A stretch of DNA of 64,000 nucleotides from positions 186,001 through 250,000 of the forward strand of contig JADNRY010000069.1 of the NCBI GenBank assembly GCA_015501585.1, read 5' to 3'. The position numbers were made by a program, and so were the translations under genes. Within the stretch, counting starts at the first letter, position 1; each line of letters starts with the position of its first letter. The notes beneath the pieces are model-generated. The model was not told where the DNA came from. It saw only the letters and a program-made list of their open reading frames with translations, and ran no database searches. The DNA comes from Rhodocollybia butyracea (lineage: Eukaryota; Basidiomycota; Agaricomycetes; Agaricales; Omphalotaceae). This document shows positions 11,309 through 21,215 of the stretch, piece after piece.

Positions 11309-13558
11309 TTATCCATCCCCTTTTGCATTCCTTCCAAAGAGTGTGCCATCAATATCCCAAATTTCATCTTTAACTTCAATTATAATGCTGTCGCGTATAT
11401 TTTTGGAAGTTTCAATAAATGCAGCTTGACCTGACACATGTTCATGCTGTTGTGGGCAGTGTTGGGCAAAGTGGCCTATCTTTTCACAGTAAGTACAAGC
11501 CCCTTTTCCTTGTCTTTGGTCATACTCCTCTGGAGTGACCCAAGTGGTTAGTACTACTGACATCTTATTAACATTATCATTTCTAGAATTGTCTTGATTC
11601 ATTCTAGAAGCTCTTGGAGTCAGCGTGGTGGCCCTCTGTTGTTGAGCTTGTGATGTATGATTGTTTGGTGGGCTATCCTGATCCAAAACCGTATTTTGAG
11701 CAGTATGACAGTCATTTTGTACAAAGTTATCGATTTCTGGACCATATGCTAGTGGGAACAATGGTGAGGCTCCTTTTGAGACTTTTTGTGTCCTGCCTTC
11801 GTGTGAGACAAAAGAATAATCATTATTGCTTTGCAAAAAATCATGTGCTTGCTCAGCCCAGTCCAAACCTAAAGGCTCATGAATGAGAGTCTGTGGAACA
11901 TGATTATTTTCTGCAGGTAGTGGTGTTGGATCTATTGGTTGGGTTTCAAGAAATAAACATTGACTTGTAGCTTGAGCTTGTTCAGATTTTGTAGACATTA
12001 CAAAATTTTGTTTTCTGCTCATAAGGCTGGCATTTCTTTGCCCTCGATCAAGTAGCGCCTGACTACTACCAGTATGTGCTAATTCATCATGTTGAGGTAG
12101 AGTTGCAGAGTGAATAACTTGGTTGTCATTCCTTGTTCCTTGCTCCACTTTTTCAACAGGATCTGGTGCTGATGACATGTGCATCACAGGTTGTAACATA
12201 GATAGCCTGTTGACAATCTGAGGGCTTGGTGAGTGAGCCCTAGATTCCTCTACACTGTGTTGAGGATGAGTTTCTACCACATTTCCTGTGTTTTGTACAG
12301 GTGTGTGAGCACTTTGTGCATTTTCTTGTGCATTTTCCTGTCCTTTGGCTTGTTGGCTTGTATGAAGAGAAGGTGCTAATTCAACACTCATATTACTCCT
12401 TGCCCTCAGTAGAGCTTGAACCCCATCCCTTTGTATCTCAGTGTATAGGTGTGTTAGAATTTGAGTATTTCTTTCTTCTGACATCCTTTGATACAGGTTT
12501 GGGCTTAATGATGCAAGTTCTCTCTGACCTAGTCTTGTCAACTGTTGGATCCATTGCCATGGCTGAGCATTACTGCTTCTATAGCCTAATGACTCCAAAA
12601 ATATTTGGCATTGCTGGCTGAGTCTGTCAAATTGTATTTGTTCATTTTGAAACTGGTTCAGAACTGGTACAGTATTGTTTGACTTGTATGAGCCTTGTTT
12701 TACTGAACTTTGGAAAGATCCACTTGGTGATGGATGATTCTGAGCAGATATAGTTGGCTGTAAACCTTGCAATTGAACAGGTGCTTGTTCATGCCCTTGT
12801 GAGTGATTTAAACTCCTAACAACACTTCCAGCATTGTGATCTGACTGAGAATGGTGAGAGAGAGATTTATGATGTGGATTACTATGAGTCATGGAATGCT
12901 CTTGCCCTTCCTCAGGGACTAAAGACAATGGAGATCTTCTAATAGGTTCAATTTGTCTTTGACTTGATAGTACAGAAGACATTTGGCCATTAGTTGTTGT
13001 ACTCCCAGTTGCCTGTTTGGCTCTAGTAATTGCTGGTGCAGATGATGAGTGGTAGGTAAGTGAAGGACTTTGTTCTGGTTCTGAGAACTGAACAATGTTC
13101 CTGCTTTGCCGTGTAGATTCTCCACTTTGAGATTTGTGTGTATCAAATTGTGCAGAATGGCTATGATGTAAAAAAGGTAGAGGTGCACTTGCTACAAAAT
13201 TAGGCATTTGCTGCTGTTGTCCTCGCGAACCATTATCAACTAAATGACTGGTGGAACGGTCATCATGACAAGCAAATATCTGTGCAATTTGTGCAGTAGG
13301 TGGCATTCTAACTTCTTGAACCACAGTTTCCGTTAAATTTGAACCCTTTGATCCAATGTGAATTCTCTGCATTACTACAAATTCACCATTTGAAATAGTA
13401 GTGGGTGACCCCCGGTTTGTATTTCCAACATTAGTATTGTGTTGTCCCAGTGTATATCCTGGAGCATTAAAACCAATTGGAAAGGTGGGGATATTAGATC
13501 CTTGAACAAATTGGTGAGACCCAATCTGGGTGTATGATCTAGTTGTTTGTGTAGACAT
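11309..13558 (-). CDS. Gag-like protein with CCHC zinc knuckle
   Basis: One uninterrupted 749-residue frame starting at a genuine ATG (13558) about 30 bases inside the 5' LTR border. Most of the protein is Gln/Ser/Asn/His-rich and probably disordered. A more ordered helical stretch lies near residues 305-395. Near the C-terminus a classical retroviral-type zinc knuckle C-x2-C-x4-H-x4-C is visible (CTYCEKIGHFAQHC), the nucleic-acid-binding motif of Gag nucleocapsids. The expected role is packaging element RNA into particles. It is the only gene of the element, so reverse transcription and integration must come from elsewhere. The frame is intact, in contrast to every other retroelement gene in the window. 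Gag family beyond the zinc knuckle not recognised. Confidence 0.85.
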   Translation of the reverse strand: MSTQTTRSYTQIGSHQFVQGSNIPTFPIGFNAPGYTLGQHNTNVGNTNRGSPTTISNGEFVVMQRIHIGSKGSNLTETVVQEVRMPPTAQIAQIFACHDDRSTSHLVDNGSRGQQQQMPNFVASAPLPFLHHSHSAQFDTHKSQSGESTRQSRNIVQFSEPEQSPSLTYHSSSAPAITRAKQATGSTTTNGQMSSVLSSQRQIEPIRRSPLSLVPEEGQEHSMTHSNPHHKSLSHHSQSDHNAGSVVRSLNHSQGHEQAPVQLQGLQPTISAQNHPSPSGSFQSSVKQGSYKSNNTVPVLNQFQNEQIQFDRLSQQCQIFLESLGYRSSNAQPWQWIQQLTRLGQRELASLSPNLYQRMSEERNTQILTHLYTEIQRDGVQALLRARSNMSVELAPSLHTSQQAKGQENAQENAQSAHTPVQNTGNVVETHPQHSVEESRAHSPSPQIVNRLSMLQPVMHMSSAPDPVEKVEQGTRNDNQVIHSATLPQHDELAHTGSSQALLDRGQRNASLMSRKQNFVMSTKSEQAQATSQCLFLETQPIDPTPLPAENNHVPQTLIHEPLGLDWAEQAHDFLQSNNDYSFVSHEGRTQKVSKGASPLFPLAYGPEIDNFVQNDCHTAQNTVLDQDSPPNNHTSQAQQQRATTLTPRASRMNQDNSRNDNVNKMSVVLTTWVTPEEYDQRQGKGACTYCEKIGHFAQHCPQQHEHVSGQAAFIETSKNIRDSIIIEVKDEIWDIDGTLFGRNAKGDG

Positions 13559-13587
13559 TCATGGGGGCGGGTGGAGACGTATTATTA

Positions 13588-14712
13588 TGTTATGACTCGA
13601 TCAATAGTCTCGTCCAAACCTTCACAGTACGTAACTCGGTGGTAACAATGATAAGAGAAATTAATGGAGATTATAGAGCAAGCCTTTCCGTTTGATGAAA
13701 CCGCTAGGCAAAAAATATATACTCAAACAACTAGGCTCAAGTAAAGTTAGTAACTAGTTTGTAATACGAAACTCACAGAAGTTATTATTTGGAGATAGCT
13801 CGACAAATAATAATAAGATTACCCTCGGAGATGGCTCGACAAGCAGTAATATGAATCAGAACTAATACTCGGAGATGGCTCAACAAGTAGTAGTGAGTGT
13901 GGTGTCTAATACTCGGAGATAGCTCAACAAGTAATAGGAAGTTGCAACTCGGAGATAGCTCAACAAGTGGCAATTGAAGAAGTATTCACTAGGAGATAGC
14001 TCAACAGGTGAATGTTAGTGGATACAACTTGGAGTTAGCTCAACAAGATGTATAAATGTGTATTGTAGCTTGGAGATAGCTCAACAAGATACAATGAGTT
14101 GGTCTGGTGATTCACACAAGTGATAACAGCAAACAAGTGGGGGTTTGGATTTAAGAAAATAATACGTCTAACGTACATTGGTAAATCTAGACTACTTATA
14201 TACTGTGCAATGTGTACTAGTTAGGAAATGCTGCGGAATGACTAGATTTGAGTCATAACTGCGGAAATACTGCGGATGAGTCAGTCTGACTATGTAATGC
14301 TGTGCAATGACTAATATTGAGTCATGTATGCGGAACCGTAGTTGACTCAGATATCTGGCTGTGCAATGACTGATATTGAGTCATTGATGTAAAGAGGCTA
14401 TGCAATGATGTCATAGCTGTGGAGCAGTGATGTGATATCGTAACTGCGGAGCAATGGAATGACATCATGATTGTGGAGTAGCAAGATGACATCATAGTTG
14501 TGGAGCTAGAATGATGTCATGACTGTGCAGACTGTGCAGTGACTGTTAAAGATCATTCTGGTGTTCTGGAAGAATGTGTGCAGCATTAACCCAAATGGTG
14601 TTGAATAACTAATGAATGTAAGATGTTAAGTAGAAGTATTAATGATAGTGTTCATAGTTGGTTACAGAAGAAAAAAGATTGGGTGTATAGGATTTAGATC
14701 CGGGTCATAACA
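13588..14712 (-). repeat. 5' LTR of the gag-only element
   Basis: 1125 bp, matching 8971-10095 along its whole length. On the minus strand it lies upstream of gag, so it should carry the element promoter. It is followed on the plus strand by the target duplication ACCCT (14713-14717) and then by the 3' flank of the Cys-rich gene. Confidence 0.92.
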
Positions 14713-14740
14713 ACCCTTTCCAATGTCTAACATTTAAAAA

Positions 14741-14760
14741 CAGACATTTTATTTACAAAA
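14741..14760 (-). terminator. Probable polyadenylation signal of the Cys-rich gene
   Basis: On the minus strand an AATAAA hexamer occurs in the sequence TTGTAAATAAAATGTC, about 80-90 bases beyond the stop codon at 14838. This fits a eukaryotic polyadenylation signal. The gag-only LTR element inserted only about 30 bp further downstream. Confidence 0.4.
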
Positions 14761-14837
14761 AAAACTACAACGACAACTACAACAAGAAAACAAGAAAACA
14801 AATGAACAGACAAGACAAAAACAAGAAAACTATGACT

Positions 14838-17800
14838 CTAAAAACCACTCTTCGCATTCATATGTAGTGGATTATGGGGGTTAGGGACAAACGAGGACTC
14901 AGTCTGGACATGCACCTTGGGAATAAGTCCGCCTGAGTGCTCTTGCCCTGGAATTACATCCTCACAAATCGCCATCTGAGACACCTCCCGCACCTCTTCG
15001 TTCAGCTCATCCTCTCCCTCCTCCTCCAACTCATCCTCTTCCTCATGCAACCCAGGGATATCCGCAAGGTCCACATACTCGATCTCTTCCATTGGCAATG
15101 GCTCCCTAGGAGGATTCGAGTTGGGAGTTTGAGAGGACACGGGTGGAAGGAGATTGGACCTTGACGCAGTACCGAGACCAGGAACTGTACTGGAAAGCGG
15201 CGAAAAGGAAGGAGCAGGCAAGGGTGAATAGTTGACAGAAGAATCAGTAGGGGTGGGAGTATAGGGAAGAGCGTCGAGATCAGCCAGCAATTCACAAATC
15301 GCTTTTTGAAGAGCAGGGCTCTCCGGATCCTTCAACATATAAAGTGGAAAGAAATCAGCCACTTCAGTAGCATTATTTAAATACCCCCAGTACCTGTTGT
15401 GGAGATTATGATAATAAACCCAGTAAGCTACTGTACAGTAAGAGTGTAGGGGCATTTTAATCCCTCTGTGTTCGCATTTGATGAGGTCATGTGACTTGTT
15501 CGTTGCAGCTTTTGGGTGGCTGGACAAAAATAGGTTATTTACGGGCCTATTTAGGCAATTTCTGGGATGGTAGCTAGCCCAAAAAAGACTATATATAATG
15601 TATTAATATTTGAGCACTACTCCGAGGTGGATTAGGCACCATAAGGGGATGGATTGCATTGAAAAATCTAGATGACGTCCTGTCAAAGCTGGCTGAGCAT
15701 TACCAAATTGGGTAATGCCATCAAAACAGTAAAAGCGGCCTAAAAAGCCTGCTTCTACATGGATATTCCGCCCTATAAAAGTGTAGACAGTATTTTTACA
15801 TATATAATAGGTCCCTGAAGCGAAATTACAGCGATAGCTGCGGTCAAAGCTGTTTTATTACCATATTTAGAATGCCAGCAAAGCGGCCTAAAAGCTTGTT
15901 TATGCATGGGTATTCCACCTAATAGCAGTCTATACAGTGTTTATAGATGTACAGTAGACACCACAGCGAAATTAAAGCAGGTATATGGTGTAATAGTAAC
16001 ACTGCTTCGATGTTTGGGTCTGTGGCTGTGTTGTGAAAAATCGAAATAAAAGTAGGGTTCTTTAATATACTAGGAGTACAGGCATGGTCTCTGCATAATA
16101 TATATATGCCTGAAGCAAAATCAGAGCATTATATGGAGATAATAGGCTGTAATTGCCCGCTCTAGGCCGGAGGAGGTCAAAGCTGTATGACCAAATAGGG
16201 AAATATATGATTACATACAGGTGGTGTTGAGTCAAAGTTGGGCTCAGTAATGGCATGGCCTCTGAAGGTCTGAGGTCAGGAATACATATCTGAGTGCTGT
16301 AGTATACCAGATACGCCCTTCAGGTGTTATATTTGACAATATGTGGGCAGGAATATGTACATGGAGTGATCAATGGTGAGTAACCATCAAAATTCGCATT
16401 TTTGAGGAATTAAATACTAATAATGAGTGTCTATGCAAGAACGATTTATGCAGCACCTGAAGCGATGGTATTCCCTGATCTGTATGGATTCTGCCAAAAA
16501 ATGCGATTTTCAGGAAATAAAACATGCATAGGGTGTGCTATACACCTCAGACTATGCTCAAACTTGGGTAATCATGTATTCGAATCATATAGAGGCCCTC
16601 CAGACCAAAAGTCTCAGATGGCGATTCATACCTCCTGATGTTGATACAATAGGATGTTGAAGGACCGATTCGCCTCCTTCAGATCTCTTCGTAAACCGTC
16701 AATTATGGCCTGTAGGTGACAAACATTCTATGACCAAGGCTCAAATAAGGAACAGGACAACAAAGTAATTGGGAAACATACCTGTTGAAGTTCCGACATG
16801 TTCACTGCATTCTCAGTTGGGGGTACTCGCTCAGCTAGCTGCGCTTCTAGTTCCGTCGTACGATGGCAAGATTGACGATATTCTGCAGTTAACAATGCCG
16901 CCGACGCTTCCACATCCTTGACACGGGAGAATAGCACCTCAGCCCAATTGCATTCCACTATAGCGTTGGCCTCCAAACCCTGGTTGCAATCCCCGAGCAC
17001 TTGTACTTCATCCAATAGACGATTTCGCTCCCCCAGAAACCGCGCTGATCTTTCCTTCTCTTCCTGAAGTTGAAGAACCACCGCCCGGTATGCTTGAATA
17101 AACGTGGCCGGAATTACCTGTCCCTCCAAGCCGAGGCCTTCAGCAGGTCCTGCGAGAGAGGATTCGGTTACAGGTTGATTGGGATTGGGGGTTCGGGATG
17201 TGTAGGAAGAGCGGGAGGAGGGACAGTTAGAGTTGGTAGAGGAAGATTGCGAATTACCAAGGCGAGGCCGAACTACTCTGGAAGCCTCGTCAGGTGTAGG
17301 AGAAAAGCTGCGCTTTTGGGTGACCACTTGAGGCAAGTTCATAGGGAGGGGAGATTCCGGCTGAGTGATTGGGAGATTGTTGACGGGAGGAACTACGGGA
17401 TTGTTGGTCGCAGTAGAGGACGGAACCCTTGGTTTAGCAAGAGCGGGGATCGTGAACCAGATACTAGGCTGGGATTTATTTGTGGTCCCTCGCTTCCCGC
17501 TACCTTTTTCAACGTCTTATCTTTCTTCCTCTCGCGCTTGCTCTTCTCAGAATCAACAGTCTTCTGCCATGGGTCCTCCTCCTTCTGGCGTTGAATAAAG
17601 CTGCTCAAGCCTTTACGCTCCTTGCTACTTGCTGGAAACATTGCTTCATGCTCAAAGTTGACACGCTGCAAGACTTCAACGCTGCTATTATCCCATTCAA
17701 TGATATCTAAAGCGTCGCAAAACAGTTCCATAGGAAAGGTAAAACCAGTACCATGGGGTGTTAGGACTTCAACAGCTTTGGCCACAGAAATTCCTTCGAG

Positions 17801-18040
17801 ATGAGCGTAGGCGCAAAAACGCAGCATCCTGGCATAATCACACTTCTTATGATGGCTGTGACAAAAACTGCAGACAAGGGACGATGGCGGGTGTTCGCAA
17901 GGTTCGTCAGTTTGAGTCCGGCAAAGAGTGCACTTCACCTGGTTCTGTACCGTCGCAAAAATACCAGCGCACTCGATAATCATATCCACATCGAGCCCAT
18001 GGATACGGAAACATTGAACCCAGTGTTGATCTTTGGACAT
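14838..18040 (-). pseudogene. Cys-rich protein gene disrupted by a foldback element
   Basis: The start is the ATG at 18040 (MSKDQHWVQC...). Residues about 35-80 hold a zinc-finger-like cluster C-x2-C-x7-C-x8-C-x2-C-x5-C. A Lys/Arg/Glu-rich segment follows, then a Ser/Pro-rich linker and a coiled-coil-like stretch (QLQEEKERSARFLGERNRLL). One frame change is needed between about 17511 and 17393. A good 72-bp intron lies at 16710-16781 (GTATGT..CTACAG). The next exon, 16709-16632, ends in ...QHQE, and coding resumes exactly in frame at 15365 with EVADF..., continuing through a Pro-rich and very acidic C-terminus to a stop at 14838. Between them sits foldback copy B. The family was not recognised; transcription factor-like or retroelement-associated are both possible. 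Confidence 0.55.
15366..16631. mobile_element. Foldback element copy B inside the Cys-rich gene
   Basis: The left end, AGTAGCATTATTTAAATACC, is the same tip as copies A and C. Similarity to the left arm of copy C runs to about 16430 (TAATGAGTGTCT); 16431-16631 is unique in this window. Only one arm is present, so this copy is not a palindrome. It lies exactly between two codons of the host reading frame. No target duplication is evident. A GTATGA sequence at its right edge resembles a splice donor on the minus strand, but no matching acceptor was found at the other edge. Confidence 0.7.
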
Positions 18041-18834
18041 TTCGAGCGATGTTAGATGGGGTTGGTTGTAAAGAGGAAGAGTTGAAGTTGAAGATGAAGA
18101 TGAATAGGGATTACGCAGCACAAATTCAACCCTGCGTGACTTCAACGATCAAGAAGCTTCTTTGACTCATTCGGAATTCACGTACTAAGCCGGTTGCCGG
18201 TTGCCCGACAGTACCCGCGCACTGGCAACGCATGGCGATGAGTTCCTCGAGGGCTCGGAATTTGAAGGGAGGGGGGAGTAATGTCATCCCCCGTACTCGA
18301 TCCCCCGTTCCGCCTGTCACCAATTCGTTTTGCATCAGTCGCTCCCGCTGATTCCCGCCTAATTCCGCTAATTCCGCTTCTCTCCTATGAGTCTCAAATG
18401 ATGTATTCCCCACTGCTCGTTCCCTAACAAGACTACTCAACCTGTTTCCGCCTAGGTGCCTTGTTCCCTTTCAAGATACATCCTTGTACTTCTTTACCGG
18501 TTCCCGCTGCTTCCTTGTATTTTGTTTCCCTTTCATCGCACTATCTTACCCAACCAAGGGCAAGGAATCCGATTTTCAAATATTCAGACTGGGGAACAAC
18601 ACTCACATGTTTTAGCATCCGTTGATCCATTGGTGGATCTCCTACATGACTTGGTAGCTGAATCTTTGCTTTCAGAGTCACTAATTTGAGACGCGGCTTT
18701 AAAATTGGAAACAATGTTCCTGACATCATTCCAGTTCTGGAGAGTTGCGCGCTGCATTAAAATCCTTCACCAAACTCTCATAATGGACAGGATACCAGGT
18801 AATGAGAAGTTTTTATTCACATGAAGCAGATTTA
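18041..18834. repeat. Intergenic region with two dispersed repeats
   Basis: 18388-18506 matches 3401-3518 in the same orientation. 18560-18834 matches the reverse complement of about 5180-5465, i.e. sequence 3' of the small gene that follows. Minus-strand frames here show residual similarity to the 5.1-5.5 kb copy but are broken. Confidence 0.55.
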
Positions 18835-19450
18835 TTAAAAGCACTCGGTGTACTCCCGCCCTCCAGGGCCAGCGTAATGAGTTTCCGGAGGTGTACCAGT
18901 AGTACCAGTAGACCCGGCAGCTAAATTACTCGCATGATGCATTCCTTTACGAGCAAAATTCAACTCCTTCCCCAAAAGTGTGCCAGTGGGTATATTGGTG
19001 ACAGCCTTGCTCTGTGCAAGAACGAAGTCAATGTGTGCGGCAGATCCAGTGTTTGTAGCTCTCTCAAACTCGCTAGATATTTTGGCATACCCGACCATCG
19101 CAAACAACTCCCTAGAAGACTCTTGGGCCTTACCTTTTCCCTTGTCAAAGATGGGAAGAGTGTCTTCAGGATGACCCGTAAACGCACCAGAGAGTTCCGA
19201 GCCATACAAATTGATATCCGCGCACTTAACTTCTGACAGAATGGGTACCCAAGATTTGAGCTTTAATGAAAAGGCCTGTTGCGAGGAGGGCAATGGGTGT
19301 CTGAGAATGTCTCTAAATGGAGCAGATCAGCAATGAAAATGAGTTTATCAGAGCAGCTTACTGAAATTCTTGCTCAGATACGAGTGAGGGAAACGCTATA
19401 ACGGTAGTTCCAACAGCATTGAGAGGGACATCATATGTAAAAGTAGGCAT
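18835..19450 (-). CDS. Small two-exon gene, unknown protein (188 aa)
   Basis: Exon 1 is 19450-19362 and exon 2 is 19312-18835, with a textbook 49-bp intron (GTAAGC..TTTAG). Splicing joins the frames to give MPTFTYDVPL... and a 188-residue protein ending ...YAGPGGREYTECF. A TATATA box at about 19479-19488 lies some 30 bp upstream of the ATG. No signal peptide, membrane segment or known domain was recognised; the C-terminal quarter is Gly/Thr/Ala-rich. A degenerate copy of the gene end plus 3' flank exists at 5138-5465, so the gene belongs to a repeated family, possibly carried by a mobile element. The frame is intact and intron signals are good, but expression is unproven. Confidence 0.6.
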
Positions 19451-19472
19451 GATTAATTTGCTCCCAAGCCCA

Positions 19473-19490
19473 GCGGGCTTATATATACAC
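19473..19490 (-). promoter_or_regulatory. TATA box of the small two-exon gene
   Basis: The minus strand reads GTGTATATATAAGCCC about 30 bp before the ATG at 19450. Position and sequence fit a core promoter TATA element with a short 5' leader. Confidence 0.5.
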
Positions 19491-20195
19491 ATCAACTTTA
19501 GTGAGCAAAGGCTCTTTCGACACTCAAGAGCCAGCGCCACAAACACATTTCGTTTCTTTCACCCGATGCGGAGTAGACTACAAGACCTAGATCACCCGAT
19601 CCTTTCATTTGGAGTCTAGCTGTTCTGATTCAGCAGGCAGATGAAAGATTGTATTTGCTGGCGGGAAAAGGTTCTTTGTGCAAGAGCCTCAAACGTATCT
19701 AATTTGCCTAGAATTAGCTTTTGAAGAAAAGGTTTAAGACCACGAGGGCCACAATGATAAATTAACTATCAGAGCCTTTGAATCCACCTCCAGACTTGAC
19801 CAACAATTCTAAAGGAACAGGTTTGAGATTTGTCCGCATCAGTATTGAGGTATTGAGGATCACTAGTTCTTCCCTCAACATCCAAACCCCCGTCTGGACC
19901 CTTGAATGTCCAACACTTCAGGCGAGTTCAGGCGTCACCACCTTTTTGTTGAAAGGTCGGCAAATACCAGACTTTTCTTTTGATTAGCGAGAAAATATAT
20001 GGTTTGGTAACACAGTCTTGCGAGTCAAGACTGATGGTCTATTGCTTTGTAGTTCTTCCTACATAAAGCCCCGCTTACGATTCTCTGCTCTTTCTTGGGT
20101 GAGCTGAGCTCTCTCTGCCATACGGTGCTTTATCCTTACATTTTTAGATCAATGTTCATCATCCCAGCTCGTCTGACGGCTATCATTCACCCTGG
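19491..20195. other. No gene recognised
   Basis: No frame with recognisable features on either strand, and no repeat partner noticed inside the window until about 20200. Confidence 0.45.
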
Positions 20196-20199
20196 CTCT

Positions 20200-21215
20200 C
20201 CACCGGTGGTAGATGCCAGCCAGTCCATCCCGCCCCGCTATCAGGTGTTTCTTCGCAACATCGAACCTTTCGTTCTACAAAGCAGGAGATCCTTCCAAAG
20301 CTGAGCAGTGAAACTCGGAAAGAAGTAGGACGTAGGACTGGAGAGATTCTCTGCTGCACACGCATTCCATTGGACTCCAAAACTAGCGTGCTCATAGTGA
20401 TGTTCTTGATAAATCTTTTTTTTGTTCAATCATAATTCCTATCCTAGTCCCATGTCCTGGTCAGGTGAACCAAACCATATGTCTTTCCGCCCTATAGTTC
20501 TCGTATGCAGCGGCGTGCGGATTACCTTTATTGACCCCGATACTCTTTAGCTTTTCTACAACTCAGTACATTACATACATCGTGGATATATGTTATAGTT
20601 CCCCACAATGGGCTCCAACACCATCCAAACCATAAGAATCTGCCTCTTTATATTACTGTCGTCCGCCTTATCTATTGAAATATCATCAAAACTCACACCA
20701 TTACAACAATTTGTTTTGTCTCTGCATGTACTCTTGCCAAATTCTATTGCGAGATCCACATCCATGCTTCACCCGCATCCGCCTTTCGGTTTACGGATGG
20801 CCAGTTCTTTCGTTGAATTGGTTACATTTTTTGAGTGGATGCCTATACTCTCCAGATTTCTTAGTTGGACATCACTGCTCATCGCGGAATCTTGTTATGC
20901 GTCATACATCAAAAGATTTCTTAAGCGTTCAGATCGTAAAGTTTCGGTTGTGATATGAATCTGAGTGTAAACACTCTTGCGTGTACCTACTTTAATTACT
21001 GGTCACCTCTGTGACACTTTCCTTAGTTGTTCTCTACCGTTATCTTGTACTCTTGTACACCTCTGTGCGCTTGTCAAATATAGTGTGGTCCTCACAATAA
21101 TTGGTTCGCGTTGTGATCTCAATGATTTCCGACCTTCAGCACAGTCGGTTTACACTGAGATCCCGTCGTAGTACAAATCAGCGAACCTCTCGTCCAGCAG
21201 TCATTCAGCCTCAAA
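20200..21215 (+). repeat. Dispersed repeat, second copy (partners 6230-6560 and 7855-8450)
   Basis: In inverse orientation this segment collects, uninterrupted, the pieces found on both sides of foldback copy A. It therefore shows the empty site of that insertion. Positions 20275-20441 retain the conserved C-terminal peptide also seen at 8440-8196 (STKQEIL..KLS..TRKEVGRR..., then a hydrophobic tail and stop). The rest is non-coding or decayed. Confidence 0.65.
20966..21154. mobile_element. 189-bp insertion, probable short solo LTR
   Basis: Absent from the partner copy at 6.2-6.3 kb. It starts TGTAAACACTC, ends CGGTTTACA, and is flanked by a perfect 5-bp duplication CTGAG (20961-20965 and 21155-21159). 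TG..CA ends with a 5-bp duplication fit a solo LTR. The inverted TGTAAAC / GTTTACA tips would also fit a small TIR element. Confidence 0.65.

Larger units (their letters stand above)
8971..14712 (-). mobile_element. Complete gag-only LTR retrotransposon
   Basis: Two direct repeats of 1125 bp (8971-10095 and 13588-14712), each starting TGTTATGACTCG and ending GGGTCATAACA, flank 3492 bp. The element is bordered by the 5-bp duplication ACCCT (8966-8970 and 14713-14717). Transcription is inferred on the minus strand: the gag gene reads that way, and a polypurine tract (AAGGGGGGAGTAC on the minus strand, 10096-10108) abuts the LTR at 8971-10095, making that the 3' LTR. The LTRs read as the same length and essentially identical, which suggests recent insertion. 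No protease, integrase or RT is present, so it must depend on another element. No standard primer-binding site could be recognised next to the 5' LTR. Confidence 0.93.
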
